NCBI GenBank assembly: GCA_951812345.1
Contig: OX638295.1
Span: 1,646,965 to 1,710,964, forward strand
Length of the DNA stretch: 64,000 nucleotides
Direction of reading: 5' to 3'
Source of the DNA: Rhodothermales bacterium
GTDB taxonomy: Bacteria; Bacteroidota; Rhodothermia; Rhodothermales; VXPQ01
The notes under the pieces are model-generated. The model was not told the DNA's origin. It did no database searches and saw nothing but the letters and a program-made list of their open reading frames with translations. The stretch's first letter is position 1; each line of letters starts with the position of its first letter. The translations under genes were made by a program, and so were the position numbers. Positions 35,982 through 44,782 of this stretch are shown here, piece after piece.

Positions 35982-38390
35982 TCACCCTCCAAGCCTCTCC
36001 TCGAGCAGTTTCCGGGCCAGGTCGGGCTTGGCCGCGCCCCCGGTGCGCTGCATCACCTGTCCCATGAAAAACCCCATAAGCCCTTTCTTACCCGCCCTGT
36101 AGGCCGCAACCTTGTCGGGAAATGCCTCCAGCGTTTCTTCCACGGCGGGGGCCAGCGCATCCGGATCCGCCACCTGTTTCCATCCCTTTTGCTCGATGAT
36201 CGTATCGGGGTCGTGACCCGATGCGATCATTTCCGCCTGCACTTCCTTTCCGATCCGTGCAGAAATAGTCCCTTCATGCATTAGTTTGATAAGAGGAGAT
36301 AATTTATTGGGAGACAATGCATAACCCTCTTCCATATTTTCCATTATTTCCCTTGGAACCGCGTTGAGGAGCCATTTGGCCAGCGTATGCGCGGCGGCAG
36401 GATCGTCCAGTTCCCGGAGAGCAAGGTCGAAGTAATCGTTCGCCGCAGGTTGCTCCACGAGTTCAAGGGCCGATTTCTCCGCCAACCCGGAGGACACGCT
36501 GCTGCCCAGTATGGCCTCGACATTGGATGCATACCGTTCGCGCTGCTCTGCGGAAAGCACTGCAACCCGTTCGTCATGCGTCATTTGAGGAGCGGGGGCA
36601 GAAGCAGTCTGTTTCTTCGGCGCCTCCGGAGCGGTTTCCGCACCGACCCCCGGCGGCTGACTTTCGCCTCTCGCCTTACGCTCCACCTTCGCCCAAGTGT
36701 CCCGCAGCGGCACGATCCGGTTAAAAACCGGGCGTTCGGGCGTCGAATCCTCCGGATCCCTCCAGAAATACCCTTCCCGCTCGAACTGGTAGCGCTGCGT
36801 ATCCGCATCCCCGGAAACGCTCGGCTCGATCCTGGCGTCCCGCAGCGTCACCAGCGAGTCGGGATTGAGATGAGCCATGAAATCCTCCTCGCCCGCTTCC
36901 GGATCGGGCGCGCGGAAGAGCCGATCGTACAAGCGCACCTCGACCGGGAGGGACCGCGTCGCCGATACCCAGTGGATGACGCCGCGCACCTTGCGTCCGT
37001 CGGGCGCCTTGCCGCCATGCGTTTCCGGGTCGTACGTACACCGCAGCTCGACCACCTCGCCGGTCTCGTCACGCACCGCCTCCTCGCACCGGATCAGACA
37101 GGCGTACCGCAAGCGTACTTCCCGGCCCGGCGCCAGTCTGTAGTAGTTCTTCGGCGGATCCTCCCGGAAGTCGTTCCGGTCAATGTAGAGTTCCCTGCCG
37201 AAAGGCACCGCCCGCGACCCCTCGCGGGGCACGTCGTGCGGCCAGAAAGAAGCCTCCAGTTCCTCGTCGGCCTTATCGGGGTAGTTTATCAGGGTGACTT
37301 TGAGGGGCCGCAACACGCACATCACGCGCGGCGCCTCGAAATTCAGATCGTTCCGAACGGTGTAATCCAGCAGGTCCATCCCGATACGGTTATCCGCCTT
37401 GGCGACCCCGATCTCGGCGCAAAAAGCCCGAATCGCCCCCGGCGTAACGCCCCGCCGCCGCAACCCCGCAAGCGTCGGCATCCGGGGATCGTCCCAGCCG
37501 GCCACATGCCCTTCCCGGACAAGGCGCAGCAGCTTGCGCTTGCTCATGATCGTGTAGTCGAGATTCAAGCGCGCGAATTCGTACTGGCGGGGACGGGGCT
37601 CCTCCACGCACCGGTCGACAATCCAGTCGTACAATTCCCGGTTGTTGTCGAATTCGAGCGTACACAAGGAATGGGTGATGTCCTCGATGGCGTCCGAGAG
37701 AGGATGGGCGAAGTCGTACATCGGGTAGATGCACCAGGCGTCGCCGGAACGGTAATGATGCGCATGCCGGATGCGGTAGAGGAGGGGGTCGCGCATCTTC
37801 ATATTGGAAGACGCCATATCCCCCCGGGCGCGCAGCACATGCTCGCCGTCCTTGTATTCGCCGCGTTTCATGCGGCGAAAAAGGTCCAGATTCTCTTCCA
37901 CGGACCGGCTCCGGTACGGACTCTCCTGTCCCGGTTCGGTGACCGTGCCCCGCGTCGCCCGTATTTCCGCCTCGTCCTGGCTGTCCACGTAGGCGTGGCC
38001 GTTCCGGATCAGGTGCTCCGCAAAGGCATACAGCCGGTCGAAATAATCCGACGCGTAATACTCGCGGTCTTCCCAGTCGAAACCGAGCCAGCGCACATCT
38101 TGCTTGATGGACTCGACATACTCCACCTCCTCCGTTTCAGGGTTGGTGTCGTCGAACCGGAGATTGCATGTTCCCCCGAAATCCTCCGCCAGCCCGAAAT
38201 TCAGGCAGATGGACTTGGCGTGCCCGATATGCAGATACCCGTTCGGTTCGGGAGGAAACCGCGTAGCGACCCGCCCGCCGTACGTATCGTTCCGCAGGTC
38301 GTTCTCAACGATCTCCCGTATGAAATGCGAACCCGATTCGGGAGCGTCGTCGGGATGCGGAGGGGAGGCCGGGGGTCCGGTTTCCATCAT
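35982..38390 (-). CDS. glnS: Glutaminyl-tRNA synthetase with C-terminal YqeY domain
   Basis: About 802 residues (ATG 38390 or 38387), far longer than the ~550 of E. coli GlnS. The class I synthetase core shows [15 protein letters not shown] (HIGH at 54-57), RFDDTNP and the KMSKS-equivalent MSKRK near residue 282, followed by the beta-barrel anticodon-binding domains. After a linker rich in Ala, Pro and Glu (about 570-600), the last ~190 residues form a GatB/YqeY-type tail domain that is thought to strengthen tRNA binding. Such fusions are known in a few bacterial lineages. Confidence 0.95.
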   Translation of the reverse strand: MMETGPPASPPHPDDAPESGSHFIREIVENDLRNDTYGGRVATRFPPEPNGYLHIGHAKSICLNFGLAEDFGGTCNLRFDDTNPETEEVEYVESIKQDVRWLGFDWEDREYYASDYFDRLYAFAEHLIRNGHAYVDSQDEAEIRATRGTVTEPGQESPYRSRSVEENLDLFRRMKRGEYKDGEHVLRARGDMASSNMKMRDPLLYRIRHAHHYRSGDAWCIYPMYDFAHPLSDAIEDITHSLCTLEFDNNRELYDWIVDRCVEEPRPRQYEFARLNLDYTIMSKRKLLRLVREGHVAGWDDPRMPTLAGLRRRGVTPGAIRAFCAEIGVAKADNRIGMDLLDYTVRNDLNFEAPRVMCVLRPLKVTLINYPDKADEELEASFWPHDVPREGSRAVPFGRELYIDRNDFREDPPKNYYRLAPGREVRLRYACLIRCEEAVRDETGEVVELRCTYDPETHGGKAPDGRKVRGVIHWVSATRSLPVEVRLYDRLFRAPDPEAGEEDFMAHLNPDSLVTLRDARIEPSVSGDADTQRYQFEREGYFWRDPEDSTPERPVFNRIVPLRDTWAKVERKARGESQPPGVGAETAPEAPKKQTASAPAPQMTHDERVAVLSAEQRERYASNVEAILGSSVSSGLAEKSALELVEQPAANDYFDLALRELDDPAAAHTLAKWLLNAVPREIMENMEEGYALSPNKLSPLIKLMHEGTISARIGKEVQAEMIASGHDPDTIIEQKGWKQVADPDALAPAVEETLEAFPDKVAAYRAGKKGLMGFFMGQVMQRTGGAAKPDLARKLLEERLGG

Positions 38391-38495
38391 AAATATCGTC
38401 GGAATTAGTACTCCGGTCACGGAGCGGTTTCAAACGCCGCCGAACCCGAAAAGTCCCTCCTGCGTTTATAGCACTTTGCAGGCGTTACACTTCGC

Positions 38496-39827
38496 ATGAA
38501 CGTATCGGACAAGACATCTCCTGTGATCCGGCAAGAAACGCGGCGGGTTCTCGTCTTCGCATATTACTTTCCGCCGATGGGCCTGAGCGGGGTCCAGCGG
38601 ACCGCCAAGTTCCTGAAATACCTGCCCCGTTACGGCTGGGAATCGACGGTCGTCACCTGCCGCCCGCACGGCTATTTCGCCTACGACGACAGCCTGCTGC
38701 GCGAAGTCGAGGAGGCCGGAATAACGATCCATCGCACCGCTTCGTGGGATCCTACCCGCCTTTTCGGCAAACGCGCGACCGTGGGCATGCCCCGCGAATC
38801 CGTACGGAAGGGGCTGTCCGCGTTGAGCCAGTGGGTCTTCGTACCCGATAACAAGGTGGGATGGATGCGTCCCGCCCTTGGGCAGGCGCTCGATATACTC
38901 AGGGAAAAACCGCACGACCTGATCTATTCGTCCGCGCCGCCGTACTCCTCGCACCTTGCCGCCGCCCGGCTGGCCCGCAAGACAGGCCTGCCCCTTGTCC
39001 TCGATTTTCGGGACGACTGGGTGGGCAATCCCCGCCATATCTACCCGACGCCATGGCACCGGGCCCGCTCGACCCGGCTGGAGGGCCGCGCCCTGAAGGC
39101 TGCGGACCGGGTCGTCGTGATCGGCGACGCCATCGGGGAAAGCCTTGCCACACGCCATCCGGACATCCTTACCCCTGAAAACGCACGGGTCATCCCGCAA
39201 GGATTCGATCCCGAAGATTTTGCCGTCGAGCCCCGCATTCCCGGGCTGACCACAGACCCGAAGGTCTTCACGCTGCTCTACAGCGGCGTATTCTACGATG
39301 CGCAATCGCCGGAGCCCTTTCTGCGAGGGCTCGCAGCGCTTGTAGAGAGAAAACCGGCGCTTCGCAAGCACATACGCGCCGTCTTTACGGGTTTGCTGCC
39401 GGCATTCGCCAAAACCCTTGCCGCACAACTGCATATCGAGGACATGATCCATCATACGGGCTATCTCCCGCACGAGGAAGCGGTAGCTGGCCTGCTTGCC
39501 GCAGATGTGCTCTGGATGACGATCGGACGAGCCGAGGGCTCCGAGCGAATATGGACCGGAAAGCTGTACGAGTATTTCGGCGCCCGGAAACCGATACTGG
39601 GCCTGATTCCGGAGGGCGTGGCGCGCAAGGCCCTCAAGGAGTACGGCGCCTCCAGGATAGTGGAGCCGGACGCCGCGCCGGATGTAATTGCAGATGCGAT
39701 CGGACAGTTGTACGAGCAGTGGAGCGGGGGCCGCCTGCCGCATCCCGATCCGGCATGGGTAGCCGGATTCGATCGGGAGCGTCTTACAGGTGCACTGGCC
39801 GGTATTTTTAACGATATTATGGAATAA
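38496..39827 (+). CDS. Glycosyltransferase, GT4-like (GT-B fold)
   Basis: 443 residues. N-terminal GT-B acceptor domain beginning VLVFAYYFPPMGLSGVQRT (the glycine-rich loop follows FPP), a central LVLDFRDDWVGNP segment, then a nucleotide-sugar-binding domain with VIPQGFDPEDF, LLYSGVFYD, HHTGYLPHEEAVAGLLAADV and YEYFGARKPILGLIP. The E-x7-E motif region is compatible with retaining transferases of family 4. Likely involved in envelope polysaccharide or glycolipid synthesis; donor and acceptor unknown. A lone gene here, near a GT87-like gene. Confidence 0.88.
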   Translation: MNVSDKTSPVIRQETRRVLVFAYYFPPMGLSGVQRTAKFLKYLPRYGWESTVVTCRPHGYFAYDDSLLREVEEAGITIHRTASWDPTRLFGKRATVGMPRESVRKGLSALSQWVFVPDNKVGWMRPALGQALDILREKPHDLIYSSAPPYSSHLAAARLARKTGLPLVLDFRDDWVGNPRHIYPTPWHRARSTRLEGRALKAADRVVVIGDAIGESLATRHPDILTPENARVIPQGFDPEDFAVEPRIPGLTTDPKVFTLLYSGVFYDAQSPEPFLRGLAALVERKPALRKHIRAVFTGLLPAFAKTLAAQLHIEDMIHHTGYLPHEEAVAGLLAADVLWMTIGRAEGSERIWTGKLYEYFGARKPILGLIPEGVARKALKEYGASRIVEPDAAPDVIADAIGQLYEQWSGGRLPHPDPAWVAGFDRERLTGALAGIFNDIME

Positions 39828-39856
39828 TAAAAATGAACGGATCGCCAGTATCCTAT

Positions 39857-40101
39857 GGGATACTCTGACCAAAACCGCTTCGCTCAGCGCGTCACGTTCG
39901 TGCGGATAGGACGTTATGATTCCATCTTTGAACACTGCAGATTCGGTGCGTCGCGAACGTGACGCGCCCTTCGGGAAGCTGCGAGAAGCACGCTGGCCGC
40001 GTCATTCCTCATTGTGTGGGGCCTGCCACACTGCTTCGTCATTCCTTGCCAGCCCGCCCCTCGCAAGCCTCTGAGCTTTGCGGACTTAATCAGAGTATCC
40101 C
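39857..40101 (+). mobile_element. MITE-like element, copy 3 (245 bp, longest)
   Basis: The ends are perfect inverted repeats (GGGATACTCTGA at the left, TCAGAGTATCCC at the right). Inside the left half lies an inner inverted pair around GCGCGTCACGTTCG and CGAACGTGACGCGC. The left half matches copy 1 (reverse-complemented) and the right half matches copy 2, so this is the most complete member. No open frame is present: it is non-autonomous. It fills the gap between the glycosyltransferase and the RsbW-like gene, and its last base directly precedes the ATG at 40102. Confidence 0.82.
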
Positions 40102-40524
40102 ATGCCTGACAAGCCGTTGAATCCGGATGTAATGGAACGGGTGCTCGCCAGCAACCAGGCGAGCATCGAGCGGATTGTCTCCGAAACGGAAGCCTTTCTC
40201 GAAGAGCGCGTGCGAGACGAAGACCTTGCCTATCGTATCGTACTTCTGACCGTGGAGGCCGTTACGAATGCGATCGAGCACGGAAACCGGTTCGACAGTA
40301 CGAAGCAGGTCCGTTTCCGGATGGAAGCGGTGGGCCGACGCATCGAAGTGGCTGTAGAGGACGAGGGAGAAGGATTCAACCCGACAACCTCTGCCGATCC
40401 GCTTGCGTGCGAGAATCTCCTGCAGGAGGGAGGGCGCGGTCTGCTCTTCATGCAATCCATGGCCGACGAGGTCTTGTTCGAGAACGACGGCAGGAAGGTG
40501 CGTTTGATCTTCCATGCCGGCTAA
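40102..40524 (+). CDS. RsbW-like anti-sigma factor / serine kinase (HATPase_c_2)
   Basis: 140-residue GHKL-type ATPase domain. N box TVEAVTNAIEHGN, G1 box VEDEGEGFNP, G2 region EGGRGLLFMQSMADEV are all readable. These proteins bind sigma factors or phosphorylate STAS-domain antagonists; neither partner is in the window. The start codon abuts the MITE-like element, so the ribosome-binding site and promoter must be within or across that repeat. The 3' end overlaps the next gene by 11 bp. Confidence 0.9.
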   Translation: MPDKPLNPDVMERVLASNQASIERIVSETEAFLEERVRDEDLAYRIVLLTVEAVTNAIEHGNRFDSTKQVRFRMEAVGRRIEVAVEDEGEGFNPTTSADPLACENLLQEGGRGLLFMQSMADEVLFENDGRKVRLIFHAG

Positions 40525-42577
40525 ACCCTCAGGACTCACCTGGCTCCTTCTCGCGCTGCTTGCTGCGGCTATGGGCGGCATGGCGTGGTGGGCCGCCGCA
40601 CCGGAAACCCGCGAGGGATTCGTCGTTGCAGCGCTTGCCGCCGGCGCACTCTGTGCATGGCTCTGGAAACGGGGGGATGTGCCGATGGGCCTCGTCATCG
40701 GCTTTGCGCTGATCTTGCGGCTGGCCGTATTCTGGCTGCCGCCAGGCCTTTCCGACGACGCCTACCGGTACGTATGGGACGGTCTCGTGCAGGCGGAAGG
40801 GTACAACCCCTACCTGCACACGCCCGACAGCCCGGAACTGGAGGCGCTGCGCGACGAGCCTATCTACGACGAACTCAATTCGTCCGGCGTCTACACGGTA
40901 TATCCCCCGGTATCCCAGCTCGTTTTCCGGATCGGGGCCGTTTTCTACAAACAGGGCTGGGAAGTTTCCTGGTTCGTCATCAAGGGGATTCTGGCGCTCT
41001 TCGAGTTCGGGGCAGTGCTTGTGCTGAGTCGCATGCTCCGTCCCCGGCAACTGTTGCTGTACGCCTTGAATCCGGCGGTCGTACTTGCCGGAGCCGGTCA
41101 GGGGCACGGCGAAGCGGCCATGGTCCTGTTTCTGGCGCTTGCGTTGTTCGCGCTAAAGAACAAACGGGGCGTGTGGGCTTCCGTCTGGCTGGCCTGCGCC
41201 GGGGGCGTCAAACTCTACCCGTTTCTTTTGTTTCCCTTCCTTTGGCGCCGATTCGGCTGGAAAAGCATAGCCGCCGGCCTCGGCATGGCCATCCTGCCCG
41301 CACTGCCTTTCCTGCATCCGGAGGGGATAGGGAAAATGATTTCGTCGCTGGATCTCTATGTGCGCCTTTTTGAATTCAATGCTGGTCTCTACTATAGCAT
41401 TAAGTATTTCCTGGCCCTGCTGACCGGCATGGATCTGAGCAAGCTGCTCGGCCCGGCCCTTGCTGCGCTATATCTTGCCGGACTGGCGATGCTGTACGCA
41501 CAGCGCCCCAAATCGGCCGGGACCGGCTGGAAAATATGGTCCAAATCAGCCGGAACGGGCCGGGAAACATCGCCCGAATCAGCCGGAACCGGCTGGAAAA
41601 CATGGCCCGAATCAGCTGGAACCGACTGGAAAACATGGCTAATCCGGCGATACTTCCTGCCGGAGGATGGGGACCTGCGACGCCTTTTTGTCTGGGCGGC
41701 GGGCGGTTTCCTCGTGTTCGCCACCACCGTACACCCCTGGTACCTGCTTGGCGTACTCGTGCTTGCAGCTCCGGCGGAACGGCCCTCCTGGCACTGGTAC
41801 TGGCTTTCGGTGTGCGCGCTCGGCACCTACCTGCTCTATACCGGCGGACCCTACTGGATATGGGTCTGGACAGGGTGGGGAGGATGGACCGTACTGGCCG
41901 CTTGCCGCTATCGGCGTGCCCTCACAGACCTTCTGCTGCGGGTGCGCGCTGCCCGAAAAGCGGCCCTGCTGGCGCGTTTTCTGGAGGAGAACCGGTCGGT
42001 GCTCGATGTGGGGTCCGCGGAAGGCTATGTAGGAATGGAATTGGCCAAACGCCTTGGCGCACAGGTCCAACTGATCGATATCCTCGACCGGAACAGGACC
42101 ATGCTTCCGTTGGACATATACGAAGGACGACGCCTTCCCTACGCTTCCGGCGCCTTTGACGCCTCCCTGCTGGTTTTTGTCCTGCATCACGCCGAATCTG
42201 CGGACGAACTGCTTCGTGAGACGCTCCGTGTGAGCCGCCGCGTGGTAATCCTCGAATCGACCTATGCATCGAAATGGGAGCTGGCGCTGCTTCGCAGGCT
42301 GGATCGACTGGCGAACCGTCTGCGATCAGAAGGAACTGTGCAAGAACAGGAGGGAGGCCCCCGTTTTCGGACCCACGCCGAGTGGCTGGATTTTTTCCGG
42401 AAAGCCGGCGCGCGCGTCGTCCATGCGCACCGCACCCGGCGATGCGTGGATCGTCAGTCGCTTTTTGTGGTGGAGGGGGGAGAGGGCGCAGGGTCTGTAA
42501 GCGGAGGAGGTCTCCCGAACAGGGAAAGGGTTTCGGGATCGACCGGCTGCTCTTCTTCGGCGTCCTCCGGCCGATAA
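40514..42577 (+). CDS. GT87-like polytopic mannosyltransferase fused to a SAM-dependent methyltransferase
   Basis: 687 residues in two parts. Residues 1-460 are a polytopic GT-C glycosyltransferase of the DUF2029/GT87 kind: about ten helices, the acidic loop LSDDAYRYVWDGLVQAEGYNPY (read as SDDAYRYVWDG plus NPY), and the motif GVKLYPFLLFP. Residues ~475-660 are a class I methyltransferase (SVLDVGSAEGYVGMELAKRL, then FDASLLVFVLHHAESADELL). Between helices, four 11-residue repeats (SAGTGWK type) form a loop. The last ~40 residues, low-complexity Gly/Ser, lie over the convergent tetR gene and may be a read-on after loss of a stop. A lipid-linked sugar step is likely. Confidence 0.82.
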   Translation: MPAKPSGLTWLLLALLAAAMGGMAWWAAAPETREGFVVAALAAGALCAWLWKRGDVPMGLVIGFALILRLAVFWLPPGLSDDAYRYVWDGLVQAEGYNPYLHTPDSPELEALRDEPIYDELNSSGVYTVYPPVSQLVFRIGAVFYKQGWEVSWFVIKGILALFEFGAVLVLSRMLRPRQLLLYALNPAVVLAGAGQGHGEAAMVLFLALALFALKNKRGVWASVWLACAGGVKLYPFLLFPFLWRRFGWKSIAAGLGMAILPALPFLHPEGIGKMISSLDLYVRLFEFNAGLYYSIKYFLALLTGMDLSKLLGPALAALYLAGLAMLYAQRPKSAGTGWKIWSKSAGTGRETSPESAGTGWKTWPESAGTDWKTWLIRRYFLPEDGDLRRLFVWAAGGFLVFATTVHPWYLLGVLVLAAPAERPSWHWYWLSVCALGTYLLYTGGPYWIWVWTGWGGWTVLAACRYRRALTDLLLRVRAARKAALLARFLEENRSVLDVGSAEGYVGMELAKRLGAQVQLIDILDRNRTMLPLDIYEGRRLPYASGAFDASLLVFVLHHAESADELLRETLRVSRRVVILESTYASKWELALLRRLDRLANRLRSEGTVQEQEGGPRFRTHAEWLDFFRKAGARVVHAHRTRRCVDRQSLFVVEGGEGAGSVSGGGLPNRERVSGSTGCSSSASSGR
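41510..41641 (+). repeat. 33-bp tandem repeat, four in-frame copies
   Basis: Units start at 41510, 41543, 41576 and 41609, each coding an 11-residue unit with consensus SAGTGWKTWPE. Copies 3 and 4 differ at only a few bases and copy 2 is most divergent. The array is in frame, inserting a flexible loop next to a transmembrane helix of the GT87-like protein; copy-number change would leave the frame intact. Confidence 0.9.
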
Positions 42578-43218
42578 CCACGATAGCGGGAGCCGGGCCT
42601 TGTAGCGGCGATCAGCGTTTCCGCATAGAGGCCGCCGCTGAGCAGAAGAAGAACCGCATGATTCAGCGCCGCGACCCTGTGCTCGGCAGGGACTCGTTCG
42701 GGGGATGTTCCGTGCAAACGGGCATACGCCCAGGCGCCTTCTATCAGCAAATACAGGCGATGCGCGGTTCCGGCAATGTCCCGGAAGCCGGCATCGGCGC
42801 TCCATTTCTCCAGTTCGGTCCGTATCGCTTCCTTGTGCCTGCGGGCAAGGCGGTTTGCCGCATGATCCGGGTCGGGATACTCGCCCAGGGCCATCTGGAA
42901 GGGACATCCACGGCAATGGGGCGAACCGGTTCGTTCGGCGAGGGCGAAAAAGAACGCCTTTAATTTTTCCAGCGGGGTTCTCGCACTGTCCGTGCTCTTC
43001 CGGAGCCATGTCAGGATATTGGCTGCTTCTATCCCGAGGTATTCGAGCACCAGCTCGTCTTTGGACGCGAAATACCGGTACAGCGTTCGCTTCGCCACAT
43101 CTCCTTCCCTGGCGATCGCATCCACGCCGACCGCCTGATATCCGTATTTCCCGAACAAAATCGCCGCCGCGTTCAGGATATCCGCACGCAGTTGTTCTCC
43201 TTGCGCATCGACTGTCAT
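42454..43218 (-). CDS. TetR-family transcriptional regulator
   Basis: 254 residues. N-terminal helix-turn-helix: ILNAAAILFGKYGYQAVGVDAIA (shown here by its ends ILNAAAILFGKYG and VGVDAIA), then GDVAKRTLYRYFASKDELV. The ligand domain follows with the cysteine-rich SPHCRGCPF segment often seen in this TetR branch. The C-terminus (~35 residues, Pro/Ser-rich) overlaps the convergent GT87 fusion by 124 bp. Five operator-like inverted repeats lie upstream at 43271-43421. Confidence 0.93.
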   Translation of the reverse strand: MTVDAQGEQLRADILNAAAILFGKYGYQAVGVDAIAREGDVAKRTLYRYFASKDELVLEYLGIEAANILTWLRKSTDSARTPLEKLKAFFFALAERTGSPHCRGCPFQMALGEYPDPDHAANRLARRHKEAIRTELEKWSADAGFRDIAGTAHRLYLLIEGAWAYARLHGTSPERVPAEHRVAALNHAVLLLLSGGLYAETLIAATRPGSRYRGYRPEDAEEEQPVDPETLSLFGRPPPLTDPAPSPPSTTKSD

Positions 43219-43270
43219 ATCGTCCGTTCGGATCGTTCTCTGTACAATTTTCCTTTGGTTTCTCCTGGAG

Positions 43271-43421
43271 GTAGACTGATAGGTCTACCTGTGGAGACAC
43301 GAAGTATACCGAGCGGTCTACCTATTGTTTCCCAAGTAGACTGATCGGTCTACCCTGATCGAATTCCTGGTATACCGATGGGTCTACCTGTCGAGGGGTC
43401 CCGGTATACAGGCCGGTATAC
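43271..43421. promoter_or_regulatory. Array of five phased TetR-type operator sites
   Basis: Five 18-bp inverted repeats, each with 6-bp arms around a 6-bp centre: GTAGACTGATAGGTCTAC (43271), GTATACCGAGCGGTCTAC (43304), GTAGACTGATCGGTCTAC (43336), GTATACCGATGGGTCTAC (43370) and GTATACAGGCCGGTATAC (43404). Start-to-start spacing is 33, 32, 34 and 34 bp, about three helical turns, so all sites face the same side. They are upstream of the tetR-type gene, which they probably autoregulate; binding is inferred. Confidence 0.78.
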
Positions 43422-43742
43422 CGGAGCGTGATGGGCTGCGAGCAGAGGTGGTTTCAGGCGATGCGCGCCGAAAGATGCTATGTAACGGGAGGAAGAAGAG
43501 GATGGATGGATGGAAAGGGATGGAAAGAAGGATAGGGCGATGCCAGGGGCAGGCACGCCCTCGTTACGAGGACGAAAGGCGGATTTGTTCGATCAAGGGG
43601 GAATAAAGGGGCGGTGTGTGTGGAGGCGGGCACAGAGAGACACTCTCAGGCGCTCTATATGACGAGGTATACAGGTCAAGGCCCGCGAATCGAACGAGAG
43701 AGGCGCCGTTTCGATCGCAAGTGAGTGGCTGGCCTATTTGCC
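43422..43742. other. Non-coding gap beyond the operator array
   Basis: About 320 bp to the miaA stop, rich in purines on the plus strand (runs of GGATGGATGGAAAGGGA type around 43500-43545). No convincing gene, RNA or terminator was found. A divergent target gene for the operator array would be expected here but is not present. Confidence 0.5.
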
Positions 43743-44654
43743 TCAGAGGCTCAGTGCCTCCCGTACGGCATCCAAAAGCGCCTGCGAATCCTGGGCCGCA
43801 TCCACGAAAATCGCCTCGGAATCCCCCCTGAACCATGTTTCCTGCCGTTTGGCGTAGCGGCGCGTGTTTTGCTTGATCAAACGCACCATTTCCTCTTCCG
43901 TGATTTCGCCCTTCAGAAACGCGATGGGCTCCTGGTAGCCGATCGTGCGCAGCGGATTGAGTCCGGGATCGTATCCTGCCTCGAGGATGCCGCGTACTTC
44001 GTCCACGAGGCCCGCCGCCAGCATTTCGTCCACACGGCGTTCGATGCGGGCATAGAGTTCCTCCCGATTTCGCTGCAAAACGATGGTTCGGAACGCATAG
44101 GGAGGAGGCGCCTGGGTTTCGTGAAAGCGGCTGAGAGGGATGCCAGTCGCCTCGTATACCTCGAGGGCGCGGGCCAGGCGTTGCGTTTTGGTCGCGTCCA
44201 TGGTAGCGGCCGCGCGCGGATCGACCTGCTGCAATGCCTCATACAGCGCCTCTGGCCCTTCCTGGTCGAGACGTTTCCGGATATGTGCACGTACCGAAGG
44301 GGGGATGTCGGGAATATCTGCAAGGCCGTCCCGGAGAGCCCGTAGATACAGGGTGGAGCCGCCCGTAACGAGGGGAATCCGCCCCCGGTCGAGAATATCG
44401 GCAATGCGGTCAAGGGCTTCGGCCATAAACATACCGGCCGAAAAAGGCTCTTCGAGGGACCGCTCGTCGATGAAATGGTGCGGGATGCGCTCCAGTACAT
44501 CCCTGTCCGGCTTCGCCACCCCGATAGTAAGTTCCCGGTATACCTGCCGGCTATCCGCAGAGATGATTTCTGATTCAAGTAATACTGAAATATTTATGCT
44601 TAATTCTGTCTTACCCAATGAAGTAGGGCCAGTTATAACAGGTATAAGATTCAT
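43743..44654 (-). CDS. miaA: tRNA dimethylallyltransferase
   Basis: 303 residues. Transfers a dimethylallyl group to A37 of tRNAs that read codons starting with U. P-loop GPTSLGKTE at 9-17 (usual form GPTAVGKT), then the substrate motifs ISADSRQVYRELTIGVAKP, IPHHFID, LVTGGSTLYLRAL, and late GLNPLRTIGYQEPI and KQNTRRYAKRQETWFR, the last shared with all MiaA proteins. The tRNA-Leu(UAA) in this window, which carries A37 in its loop, is a possible client. Confidence 0.96.
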   Translation of the reverse strand: MNLIPVITGPTSLGKTELSINISVLLESEIISADSRQVYRELTIGVAKPDRDVLERIPHHFIDERSLEEPFSAGMFMAEALDRIADILDRGRIPLVTGGSTLYLRALRDGLADIPDIPPSVRAHIRKRLDQEGPEALYEALQQVDPRAAATMDATKTQRLARALEVYEATGIPLSRFHETQAPPPYAFRTIVLQRNREELYARIERRVDEMLAAGLVDEVRGILEAGYDPGLNPLRTIGYQEPIAFLKGEITEEEMVRLIKQNTRRYAKRQETWFRGDSEAIFVDAAQDSQALLDAVREALSL

Positions 44655-44782
44655 TGTATATATGGGTCAATCAACCTGTTTTGCCGTGTGGTAGCAGGGT
44701 AGGGGAAAGTATAGAAAATGCAATTGGTAATTATATACAATGCTACGCAACGCCCGTCATGTCACTATATCGCGCATCGCGC

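Noticed and set aside
36387-38408. 673-codon open frame on the plus strand
   Set aside because: It lies entirely antisense to glnS, whose motifs are clear; arginine/proline-rich shadow typical of GC-rich DNA.
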